From Xanthostigma xanthostigma (lineage: Eukaryota > Arthropoda > Insecta > Raphidioptera > Raphidiidae), in the NCBI GenBank assembly GCA_963575645.1, contig OY754467.1:992001-1056000 (forward strand): DNA of 64,000 bases. Reading direction: 5' to 3'. The notes under the pieces were generated by a model. That model searched no databases, was not told the DNA's origin, and saw only the letters and a list, made by a program, of their open reading frames with translations. The position numbers and the translations under genes are program-made. Of this stretch, positions 35,590 to 46,289 are shown one piece after another; positions within the stretch are counted from its first letter, which is position 1, and the number at the start of each line of letters is the position of its first letter.

Positions 35590-35800
35590 AACTTATAAAT
35601 TACAGATTTTCAGATACTTGGACAGTTTAAATAATAAAATATTAATTTTTCAAATTTTTGCTACGTTTCGTTGATATTTTTCAACTTCTTCAGGTAATCT
35701 ACAAAATAATTACAATATATAATTGAAAAATTAATATCTTATTATTTAAACTGTCCAAGTATCTGAAAATATTTAATTTATAAATAATAACATGGACGAG
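35590..35800 (-). repeat. Hairpin-motif element H5 with long inverted arms
   Basis: Arms around 'TTCAGATACTTGGACAGTTT' (left) and 'AAACTGTCCAAGTATCTGAA' (right) enclose the hairpin motif on the minus strand at 35665-35693. It reads CTGAAGAA, stem GTTGA, a 6-nt loop, stem TCAAC, then GAAAC. The stem sequence differs from H1-H4, but pairing is kept. Confidence 0.65.
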
Positions 35801-36239
35801 AACAACAACCATAATAATAATAACGTTATTTCTTTGAGACCATAAGCTGGTATAAAATCGTCATACATAAGAATACATTACAATTTGATATATTAAAAAA
35901 TATTTAAAAATAAAAATGGCATCATATTTTACATAATAATCCGAAGTAAAAATACACGACGTTTAAAAAAACGATCGCGCGATACAAAGATGCCAAGATC
36001 GTTGTTTTTTTTTCTGCAGCTCGGCTACGATAGGGGAAAATTTCATAGCCCAATAATAATTGGGTTCGTAAGCGTGCTTTGTTTGCAGGAAAAAAAAAGG
36101 CAATCTTAAATTCCTGGCAATCCTCGTTGCGTATGCGAAAGAACTTCATTCACAGTTTGGAAGTTATGAAAGTTGTATTTTTATGTAAGTTTGGCGAAAA
36201 CAAAGTGCGATTTTAAATTGAATAATTTCGGAAATATGA

Positions 36240-36567
36240 ATTAGTGAATTTATAAAAATTCACTAATTATATAAGTGACCATTAAATTGCTATAAAACAA
36301 TATACATTCTAAATGAATAATAATAAGTATTTTATAGTAACTATAACATATGGAGGCGTCACAAGCGACACGTATAAAATCAGGGGTATCACTATTATGA
36401 CAGTGAATTTTACTTGAATTCTCTATTCCGGAGTGAATCAGAAGTCACTATTTCAAATAGTGACATTTTCACTATTTCAGTTTTAGAGAGTAAATTTATT
36501 AGTGAAAATTCACTGATTATCAAGTGAATATAGCTTCACTTACGCAATTAGTGAAAATTTCACTAAT
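36240..36567. repeat. Cluster of five short hairpins built on AGTGAA/TTCACT
   Basis: Examples are 'TTAGTGAATTTATAAAAATT' with following CACTAA, 'GTCACTATTTCAAATAGTGA', 'AAGTGAATATAGCTTCACTT' and 'TTAGTGAAAATTTCACTAA'. Origin unknown. Confidence 0.55.
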
Positions 36568-36569
36568 AT

Positions 36570-37390
36570 ATGTACAGAGAGTATAAGTATAGATACTGAC
36601 TAAAACTGCCAAATTGCCGTTCTCACAGAACGAGCTGGCTGTACATACATCACAAGCTTTATAATTATCGAAATAAGAACGACATGAAAAAAAATATCCA
36701 TTACGTTCTTAATTACATTAAAAATATGGCTGCCGGGGAAAAAGAGCCTACTAATTGATTATATTATAATTAATATACCGTCGTCATTCCCCACATCAAT
36801 TTTAAATCAGAACTTATCAACAATAAATGGAAAAAACGTAATAATTCGTTTTTCTTTTCTATGATTTAAATAATTTACTTTTAAAATTGCATATACACAA
36901 GTCTTTTCTTAAGATTTTTAATTTATTCGACAAAAAATATATTGATAAACATTTCAATGCAACAAAAATAAATAAAGTTTTAATCGAAATACAAATTGAC
37001 ACGTAATTTAGCGAGTATAAAAAGTTTTAGTATCGCTGTATTATGACTTATTTCCCCTACAATATTACAAAGTGCCCTATCTGAAGTATATCTGTAGAAC
37101 AATTTGGTTTATATTTATTGAGAAATAATGTCAAAGGTTAAAATGGTCTACTCCAGTTATAGGTGTATATCTATATAATCTAACTCAATCATCCTGCACG
37201 CACTAACTCACTGCAATCGTTATACACATAACCTCGAATTGTGACTTCAAACATGGCTTCTTCGGGAAGCCATGTTTGATTTAAACATAACCTATGTTTT
37301 CACGCTCAAAAGATCTACGAAGGCCGACGGAAAAATACGGATTCCTATAACAATAACGCACAATTTCCTTTTATATTAATAATTATTTTA
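36570..37390. other. No gene recognised
   Basis: AT-rich; a small hairpin 'AAACATGGCTTC' with 'GAAGCCATGTTT' lies at 37250-37277. Confidence 0.45.
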
Positions 37391-38027
37391 TCAAATTTTT
37401 GACGTGATAACGTCTTATAAATTGATGAATCACCAATCTTATAAATTGATAAAACACCGGCTGCATGCACGAAAAAGTGTAACGTTCCTAAATCCTAACG
37501 TTTCGAACGTTCGTAACGCGTAACGTTCCGCCTGACCCTGTGCGTGCTTTTTGCTAATTTCTCGCTCAATTTAAATCAGATCGGTTTGAAACCAGTCTTA
37601 AACGAAAGAGGACAACATTTTACATAGATTTCGTATAACAGAATTTGCCTAAACAGTTTTTTTATACAAATTTATATAGAACCAGTGGGAGTATATACCC
37701 AAGTAATTCAAGAATTACAAGGCGCGAAATTTTACGTCATATACCCCGGTGTTTTGCTTGAAAATCGGTGTATATATTTAACGACACTTGGAGAATAATA
37801 TAGTATAACTTAATTTACTTATTCTAAGTAAAAATAACAGTTGAAAATAATGAAACACAGAAAGGAAAATATAATTTTAATAAATTCATGGTTCTCTATG
37901 TAATATGTTATTGTGTCATGCAAAAATTAAACATAACTAACATCTTCAGAACAAAAGAATAACAGATTTGTTTTCAAAATATTTCTGAAATTATGAGTTT
38001 AGAAAAAAAAATTCATAACTTTCTTGT

Positions 38028-38683
38028 AAAAACAGATAGAAAAATAAACCGTTATGAAAAGTACCCAATTATTATATAAAAACAACTTTATAACATATAT
38101 GTGCCGACTTTAGCTCAAAGATTTTTTTACAAAACTTTCTTTAAAATAGAATAATAAAACATTATAAAAAGTACACCATTATTATATAAAAAACAACGAT
38201 GGCATGTATCTCTTTTGCGCATGCGCCGATTTTTCCCAAAAATTATACAAAACTCTTGTAAAAATAGATCGAATAATAAACTGTTATGAGAAGTATACCA
38301 TTGTTATATACAAACAACTTTATAACTTATACCTCTTCTGCGCATGCGCCGACTTTCCCTCAAAAACATTTTACAAAACTTTCTTGTAAAGTAGAATAAT
38401 AAAACATTATAAAAAGTACACCATTATTATATAAAAAACAACTATGGCTTATATCTCTTTTGCGCATGCGCCGATTTTTCCCAAAAATTATACAAAACTC
38501 TTGTAAAAATAAATCGAATAATAAACTGTTATGAAAAGTATACCGTTGTTATATACAAACAACTTTATAACTTATACCTCTTCTGCGCATGCGTCGACTT
38601 TCCCTCAAAAAACATTTTAGAAAACTTTCTTGTAAAGTAGAATAATAAAACATTATAAAAAGTACACCATTATTATATAAAAA
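38028..38683 (-). repeat. Tandem array of D-derived units of about 120 bp
   Basis: Six units start near 38028, 38144, 38260, 38386, 38504 and 38632. Each carries 'TATATAAAAAACAAC' or a close variant, and most carry 'GCGCATGCGCCGA'. Two variants alternate, giving a dimer period of about 243 bp. Sequence corresponds to the reverse complement of element D around its 'CGGCGCATG' segment. The array is cut at the right by a family C copy. Confidence 0.75.
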
Positions 38684-38880
38684 AATTGGTTGTCTGTAAA
38701 GTCGGTTTACGGACGATAGTTTTACGTGATAACGTATTCCGCTCGAATATCATATTTAATAATACATTACTGCGCTCTCGCTTACACGCACAGGGTCAGG
38801 CGGAACGTTATGGAACGTTACACTTTTTCGTGCGTGCAGCTGGTGTTTCATCAATTTATAAGACGTATCACGTCAAAAAC
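38684..38880 (+). mobile_element. Element family C, 200-bp copy
   Basis: 'AAAATTGGTTGTCTG' to 'AAGACGTATCACGTCAAAAA'. Shares 'CTCGAATATCATATTTAATA' and 'GCACAGGGTCAGGCGG' blocks with 24476-25330. It sits exactly between the D array and the satellite. Confidence 0.8.
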
Positions 38881-41688
38881 TTAGTCACCATCTTTAGAAG
38901 TCCGCCATATTGGATTTAGAGTGACGTCACTTTATTTTTCGAGTTATTCTCAGCAAGCCCTTTTATTTGATACCCATATTGTAAGAAAGCACAGTAAAAT
39001 TAGTCCGCCATCTTTAGAACTCCGCCATATTGGATTTAGAGTGACGTCACTTTATGTTTAGAGTTATTTTCAGCAAGCCCTTTCATTTGATACCCATATT
39101 GTAGGAAAGCATAATAAAATTAGTCCGCCATCTTTAGAAGTCCGCCATATTGGATTTAGAGTAATGTCACTTTATTTTTCGAGTTATTCTCAGCAAGCCC
39201 TTTCATTTGATACCCATATTGTAGGAAAACATAATAAAATTAGTCCGCCATCTTTACAAGTCCGCCATATTGGATTTAGAGTAATGTCACTTTATTTTTC
39301 GAGTTATTCTCAGCAAGCCCTTTCATTTGATACCCATATTGTAGGAAAACATAATAAAATTAGTCCTCCATCTTTAGAAGTCCGCCATATTGGATTTAGA
39401 GTAATGTCACTTTATTTTTCGAGTTATTCTCAGCAAGCCCTTTCATTTGATACCCATATTGTTAGAAAGCATAATAAAATTAGTCCGCCATCTTTTGAAG
39501 TCCGCCATATTGGATTTAGAGTAATGTCACTTTATTTTTCGAGTTATTCTCAGCAAGCCCTTTCATTTGATACCCATATTGTAGGAAAACATAATAAAAT
39601 TAGTCCGTTATCTTTAGAAGTCCGCCATATTGGATGTAGAGTGACGTCACTTTATTTTTCGAGTTATTCTCAGCAAGCCCTTTCATTTGATACCCATATT
39701 GTAGGAAAGCATAATAAAATTAGTCCGCCATCTTAAGAATTCCGCCATATTGGATTTAGCGTAATATCACTTTATTTTTCGAGTTATTCTCAGCAAGCCC
39801 TTTCATTTGATACCCATATTGTAGGAACACATATTAAAATTAGTCCGCCATCTTTAGAAGTCCGCCATATTGGATTTAGAGTGACGTCACTTTATTTTTC
39901 GAGTTATTCTCAGCAAGCCCTTTCATTTGATACCCATATTGTAGGAAAGCATAATAAAATTAGTCCGCCATCTTTAGAAGTACGCCATATTGGATTTAGA
40001 GTAATGTCACTTTATTTTTCGAGTTATTCTCAGCAAGCCCTTTCATTTGATACCCATATTGTAGGAAAACAATAAAATTAGTCCGCCATCTTTAGAAGTC
40101 CGCCATATTGGATTTAGAGTAATGTCACTTTATTTTTCGAGTTATTCTCAGCAAGCCCTTTCATTTGATACCCATATTGTTAGAAAGCATAATAAAATTA
40201 GTCCGCCATCTTTAGAAGTCCGCCATATTGGATTTAGAGTAATGTCACTTTATTTTTCGAGTTATTCTCAGCAAGCCCTTTCATTTGATACCCATATTGT
40301 AGGAAAGCATAATAAAATTAGTCCGCCATCTTTAGAAGTCCGCCATATTGGATTTAGAGTGACGTCACTTTATTTTTCGAGTTATTCTCAGCAAGCCCTT
40401 TCATTTGATACCCATATTGTTGGAAAGCATAATAAAATTAGTCCGCCATCTTTAGAAGTCCGCCATATTGGATTTAGAGTAATGTCACTTTATTTTTCGA
40501 GTTATTCTCAGCAAGCCCTTTCATTTGATACCCATATTGTTAGAAAGCATAATAAAATTAGTCCGCCATCTTTAGAAGTCCGCCATATTGGATTTAGAGT
40601 AATGTCACTTTATTTTTCGAGTTATTCTCAGCAAGCCCTTTCATTTGATACCCATATTGTAGGAAAACATAATAAAATTAGTCCGCCATCTTTAGAAGTC
40701 CGCCATATTGGATGTAGAGTGACGTCACTTTATTTTTCGAGTTATTCTCAGCAAGCCCTTTCATTTGATACCCATATTGTAGGAAAGCATAATAAAATTA
40801 GTCCGCCATCTTAAGAATTCCGCCATATTGGATTTAGCGTAATATCACTTTATTTTTCGAGTTATTCTCAGCAAGCCCTTTCATTTGATACCCATATTGT
40901 AGGAAAACATATTAAAATTAGTCCGCCATCTTTAGAAGTCCGTCATATTGGATTTAGAGTGACGTCACTTTATTTTTCGAGTTATTCTCAGCAAGCCCTT
41001 TCATTTGATACCCATATTGTTAGAAAGCATAATAAAATTAGTCCGCCATCTTTAGAAGTACGCCATATTGGATTTAGAGTAATGTCACTTTATTTTTCGA
41101 GTTATTCTCAGCAAGCCCTTTCATTTGATACCCATATTGTAGGAAAACATAATAAAATTAGTCCGCCATCTTTAGAAGTCCGCCATATTGGATTTAGAGT
41201 AATGTCACTTTATTTTTCGAGTTATTCTCAGCAAGCCCTTTCATTTGATACCCATATTGTTAGAAAGCATAATAAAATTAGTCCGCCATCTTTAGAAGTC
41301 CGCCATATTGGATTTAGAGTAATGTCACTTTATTTTTCGAGTTATTCTCAGCAAGCCCTTTCATTTGATACCCATATTGTAGGAAAGCATAATAAAATTA
41401 GTCCGCCATCTTTAGAAGTCCGCCATATTGGATTTAGAGTGACGTCACTTTATTTTTCGAGTTATTCTCAGCAAGCCCTTTCATTTGATACCCATATTGT
41501 TGGAAAGCATAATAAAATTAGTCCGCCATCTTTAGAAGTCCGCCATATTGGATGTAGAGTGACGTCACTTTATTTTTCGAGTTATTCTCAGCAAGCCCTT
41601 TCATTTGATACCCATATTGTAGGAAAACATAATAAAATTAGTCCGCCATCTTTAGAAGTCCGCCATATTGGATTTATAGTGACGTCAC
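38881..41688. repeat. Satellite array, 120-bp monomer, about 23 copies, with 9-mer higher-order period
   Basis: The monomer contains 'AGTCCGCCATCTTTAGAAG', 'CCGCCATATTGGATTTAGAG', 'TTTCGAGTTATTCTCAGC' and 'CCCTTTCATTTGATACCC'. The period is exactly 120 bp except for a 2-bp deletion near 40070. Diagnostic variants recur in the same order in 39361-40438 and 40439-41520, a 1078-bp higher-order unit of nine monomers. Because 120 is divisible by 3, long open frames (such as 40122-40814) arise that repeat 40 residues. I regard these as by-products of the array. Confidence 0.95.
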
Positions 41689-41850
41689 CGATTTTCCCCA
41701 AAAAATTTACAAAAACTTCTAGTAAAAATAGATAGAGTAAAAACCGTTTTAAAAACTATATTATTATTATATAAAACAACATTATAAGAGATATATTCTT
41801 TTACGCATGCGCCGATGTTCCCCAAAAACAATAGGCCACTTCATATTTGC
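41689..41850 (-). repeat. D-derived unit beyond the satellite
   Basis: 'CGATTTTCCCCAAAAAATTT' and 'ACGCATGCGCCGATGTTCCC' continue the 38028-38683 type of unit. The satellite therefore lies inside a D-type array. Confidence 0.6.
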
Positions 41851-41851
41851 A

Positions 41852-42335
41852 TATCAAACATCCTCCCAAAATTTGGTTTCAATCCGCTCTTCCTTGATGT
41901 CGGAATGATAAGAAATGTCAAAAGTGACGTTTGCATCAGCTGTCAAAGTATTAAGTTCTAATAATTAGTTATTCAAATTGTTAACTTAGAAGGCGTTGCT
42001 TTTCATAAATATTTCAAATGGCATCCGTTTTTGAACAAATGCTATCTCCTTTGTTTTATTATTGTCATAAATAAAATTATCGACCAATTTTATTTTAAGA
42101 CAGAACATACGCAATAATTAAATTACCATGTTATACCGTGCAACAGAGAGAGATAACCGAAAGATGTTTGCTATCGGTTATATCAGATTGAATTTATTTC
42201 TATATAAATGTGTATAAGAAAAGTGATTGGGCGAATTCTGTTGTACGAAATTTATGTAAAATTTTCTCCTCTTTCGTTTAAGACAGGTTTCGAACCGATC
42301 TGATTTAAATTGAGCGAGTTATAAGCGAAAAACTT
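41852..42335 (+). repeat. Diverged family C copy within the insertion
   Basis: 'AAAATTTGGTTTCAATCCGC', 'AACTTAGAAGGCGTTGC' and 'AACCGATCTGATTTAAATTG' follow the order of 52178-52835 but with many differences. A scrap of hairpin-family sequence ('AATAAAATTATCGACCAAT') is inserted at 42069. Confidence 0.65.
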
Positions 42336-42479
42336 CGTTTTTTCTAAATTGCTCCCCTCTGGAGCAAAAATTCAAAAATCGGGCGACGTTAGGATTTAAG
42401 TTACCCGGAGACAAATCGAACAAAAAAAAGTTTTTTAAAATCGGTTAAGTCGTTTGGGCTGTACGCTGGATACAAAAAG

Positions 42480-42525
42480 CGTGACTCACAGATTCACAGA
42501 TTCACAGATTCACAGACAAAGCGAG
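42480..42525 (+). repeat. ATTCACAG microsatellite
   Basis: About three and a half perfect copies of the octamer ATTCACAG. Confidence 0.7.
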
Positions 42526-42842
42526 TACATATAGGCGCTTTAGCTTACGCTATTCGCGCCTAAAAATAGCTGTATAAATGCAATGTTGTCTAATGCATGG
42601 CGCGACGCGGTCGGTCGTCTTTGTTTGCCGTACATGGAAATTAGAAGATAACGTATGTCTTGTCTTAACATGAAAACGGCTGCATTTCTAATGTTTAATT
42701 CAATTTTTTGACATTATCATTCCGACACCAAGGATAAGCGGATTGAAACCAAATTTTGGGAGGTTTAGGTTATGTATTACGGAATACGTTATCACGTAAA
42801 ACTATCGTCCGTAAACCGACTTTACAGACAACCAATTTTTTT

Positions 42843-44590
42843 GTCTTCAGAACTTGATAAAAAATTTACCTTAGTATATTTCATGACGCATAAAACGGAC
42901 TTTAAAAATCGGGAGTCCTGCAAGATATAAAAACAGAGAGCTTGGTTTTTTGAAAGAATATTTAGTTACATACTGTATACCTACTTATTACGTTTCCGAA
43001 ATAAACGAGTTTATAGGAGCGGCAAAGCAATGAAACAATGTGAAGTATATCCATCCCACGCATAAAAACTATATCGCTTATTTTGCATTGTGAAGTATTT
43101 AGGTGTATGCATCACTGTCTACTATTTTGGTACCTTACTATAGAGTATAGCTAGTATACCTATATATCTGTAGTATTTTACGTTATTTCAAAACTCGAAA
43201 ATCGCTGAGCCGATTTGAAACATTCTTTCACTGTTTAAAAACCTATTTCTTAACGATTAATACAGACTATATTAAACCTATACCTATAGGTACTGAGAAA
43301 AAAATTGTTTGAGGCAAAAAAATATTGTTTAGTTCAAGTAGAATTGCACGATCCAATATATTAGAACGAACAATTAATGCTTGTTTGCCTTAATTTTTTT
43401 CATGGTAATATTATGCTCCGACAAAAGGGGATGAGCAGTGAACGAAATAGGGATTTGCACCCGGACGAAGCCGTACTCGGACAAATCTAGAACGCGCCAT
43501 AAATCTAAAACTAATCCAATTTAGCACATATAGATAGTGTATTGTATTTTATTTTGTGTGTAAAAACTAAAAGTTAACATCACTGCAATATTTTGACAAG
43601 AATTCAAAAAAAAATTCTAATTTGATTAGAAATGTTCATTTAGTTAAAAAAAACAAATGAAAGATAGCTGCACGAACGCAATCTTCATTTGTTTTGTGTA
43701 CGCAAAGCTATAAACTTAACTCGTTATAAAATCAATTTCGTTATGACGTCATCAATGCAGCAGACGATGACGTCAGAACACGTACGAAATTGTATTATGT
43801 GCATTTTTAACTGAATGCTTCAACAGGTCCCGCTCGATTGCAGTTTAGAAATTCGAGTGAAACTATTTCCTACATTTTTTTTAAATTAATACTTCTGCAA
43901 TATATCAGTTCGAAAGTTTCTGAGTTCAATCGTCGAGCGTCTATAATTTACTCAACCAAAACAATTCTGAAAGTTATCTCTATTTTAGGCATGATGATAC
44001 AGACGTAATCTCGTCCCGTTGGATAGTAATTGGGGAATGACGTAATCCGGTGGACTGTTAATTAATATTGAACAGTCTTCCAGTTGGCATCATTCATTAA
44101 CGAGCTAACCTGTGTATATCTAATGACGTTGTAGAATTGCTACAACCAAGTTCAAATGTTCAAAAGGGTTCAGGAATCATCCAACACTCTGCAGTTGTAT
44201 TCGAAGAGTTCTGCATTGCCGACACACGGCGTGGGAGCACAGAGACCAACAAGTGAAGGGTTTGCAATAATTTCCCAGTGTAATCACGACTTTAGCAATG
44301 ATCCAATAATTAATTATTGTGTAGGCTGTGGTTAAAACGCGGCTTGCGATCACATTTGAATTTTTTTCGAAAAACTTGCCAAGAGAGTACTCTCTCGCTA
44401 TTAATTGCATACTTACACGCTCTGGCATGTTTGTTACAATTGTTACAAAACGGAAAATAGCGACGCACTGTTAATTTAACTAGTGGACCCCGTGCAACAA
44501 TATTCCGATTCTAGATTCTAATTAACTAAACTGGCCCTGTTTAAGTTCGATGTAGTCAAGATATTTGGTATAGCTGTATCTACTATCTTA
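42843..44590. other. No gene recognised; decayed repeats
   Basis: Contains the inverted relative of 18488-18535 at 43016-43072, a scrap 'TTGCACCCGGACGAAGCCG' at 43455 reminiscent of retroelement 5' ends, and two TGACGTCA octamers near 43744 and 43770. No exon recognised. Confidence 0.45.
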
Positions 44591-44723
44591 TGGCGTTTTC
44601 GACATCAATAACTATCCCGGGGCAGGGCAGGCCGAATGGGCAACTATATTGGATAAAGAAATCTGTTTATTTAACCATTTGTCCTGCCCTGCCCCGGGGC
44701 AGTTCTCGATGCCGAAAACGCCA
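44591..44723. mobile_element. Compact foldback MITE, Harbinger-like (TTA duplication)
   Basis: Inverted arms of about 40 bp start TGGCGTTTTCG and meet at GGGGCAGGGCAGG / CCTGCCCTGCCCC. TTA lies on both sides (44588-44590 and 44724-44726). PIF/Harbinger is suggested by the 3-bp TWA-type duplication only. Confidence 0.65.
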
Positions 44724-44732
44724 TTACAAATA

Positions 44733-46281
44733 CAGTGTAAACTCCATTTAACGTCACTCGATATAACGACTTGAAACGTCGAAATTACTTACGGAGGTTG
44801 ATCCGTTACAGTCCCAATCAAAAGTAAGTCGAATTCTAAATGGGAACTTTTCCATAATAAATTTTTACAAAAGGTTATAAGTCGATGATACCAATAAATT
44901 ATTGTCATAAAGACATAAATAAATATTTTTTTTAATATTAAATAATTATTTCAGTATTTTACTTAATGGACTAACTTTTGAATTTTTTGTACAAAGTTAG
45001 GTTAGAAAAAATAAATTTATGTAAATATCTGTATTTTACATATTTTTTGCAGTAAATACTTAAAAAAAAATTAGAAGTAATAAAAATTAAAATTAAATCA
45101 TTAAAAAGTTGTAAATTCAGTTAAAATTGTCAAGAATAAAAGTCCATAATCGAAAAGTGCTAAGGTTTATTAATTTTTTTTAATTGATTAAAAGTCTCCT
45201 AATTAAATTGGAAAAAATATTAAAATATGCGTAAGACATCGATGCTTTACATAGTTAGTTTTCGGAACTGCTGGCATTATTTGGCAGGCGCGGTCCGAAG
45301 GGGGGGGTCACAGGGGACATGACCCCCCCCAAAATCTAAAGTCAAATTGAAAAATCTCAAAAATTTGCCAAATAATAAAAGAAATTTTTTAGCTACAATA
45401 CAAAAAGACGACTTTTTTTATTAGTGTAGTGAGTGACCCCCCCCAAAATTTCAGGCTGCGACCGCGCCTGTTATTTGGTTATTTGCAAAAAATTAAAATG
45501 TACCGTTTGCATGCTAGCTTGACATATTTTCCATAAGACTACATGTAAAAGTTTTTTTTTAATTTATAACTTTATAAATCTCCTAATGATTTTGGATTTT
45601 TTAAAGAAAATTTTGTCATAAAAAATCTATTAAAAAAACTTTATTTCAGATTTTTTTCATTATCTTCGTAAAACGGCTCAACCTCCTTAACTCTAGTTGG
45701 TTTATCTTGTTGCTCATACAATGATACACTCTAAATAACGACACACCCACTCTAAATAACGACAACAATACGTCATCATTAAGCGATAAACAGTACTTGT
45801 TTGTTATTTTGTTGCTTTGTTGTCGGCATCATGCGTACCGGAGATTCAAAGAAATTCGTTCTTTTGTTTGTTGGGATTATCTCTCGTATGTTTAGCTCAG
45901 CTGCTTATCGATAAGTTATATTCTTATAGTTTCCCACAAAGTTGAAAACAATAAAAAAATATTAATGGATCATTTCTTCTCTCAGTTTAACGACAACTCT
46001 CAATAACGCCACAAAGTGCACAGTCCCTTGAGTGTCGCTATATACAATGGTATATGGTAGCTCTATAGGAATAATTAATGAATTACAGAAAATTGTTTCA
46101 CATAAAATGCAACATAGACCGAGAAGGAGTTTTGTATGTATGTTTGAAACAATCAAAACTGGCTGAGATGTACTCTGTCGCAATTTTTCCTATTGTAAAC
46201 CAACCTTTTAAACGATATTCATTCAGGTACCAATTTGACATCGGAATTCTTCTGAATAATTTAAACACAAATGACACACTG
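44733..46281. mobile_element. Possible decayed pogo-like element
   Basis: The left end CAGTGTAAACTCC with 'ATTTAACG' resembles the pogo-like end at 139. 'AAATAACGACA' phrases recur inside (45730-45765, 45985-46010). A matching CACTG next to TA occurs at 46277-46283, but the inner part of the right repeat is not convincing. It contains the hAT-like element 45285-45470. Confidence 0.35.
45285..45470. mobile_element. hAT-like MITE with perfect 8-bp duplication
   Basis: Ends CAGGCGCGGTC and GACCGCGCCTG with adjacent G-run and C-run. TTATTTGG is repeated exactly at 45277-45284 and 45471-45478. Confidence 0.85.
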
Positions 46282-46289
46282 TAACTTTA

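Larger units (their letters stand above)
37396..42842 (-). mobile_element. Element family C, inverted copy split by a 4.9-kb insertion
   Basis: The two outer parts (37396-37681 and 42562-42842) join without a gap to reproduce, in reverse, the uninterrupted 660-bp element at 52178-52835. The break falls in 'TTTATATAGAA' before 'AAAATAGCTG'. The insertion (37682-42561) contains a 120-bp tandem array from element D, a small family C copy, the satellite, and a diverged family C copy. Confidence 0.8.

Noticed and set aside
38881..41688. CRISPR-like array
   Set aside because: There are no unique spacers: the whole 120-bp unit is repeated end to end, and the genome is eukaryotic.
39164..41735. Long open frames of 190, 230 and 258 codons repeating a 40-residue unit
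   Set aside because: They arise because the 120-bp satellite monomer is divisible by three and lacks an in-frame stop. The start codons come from the GTAATGTCAC monomer variant, there is no sign of codon-level selection, and the 2-bp deletion in one monomer shifts the frame.
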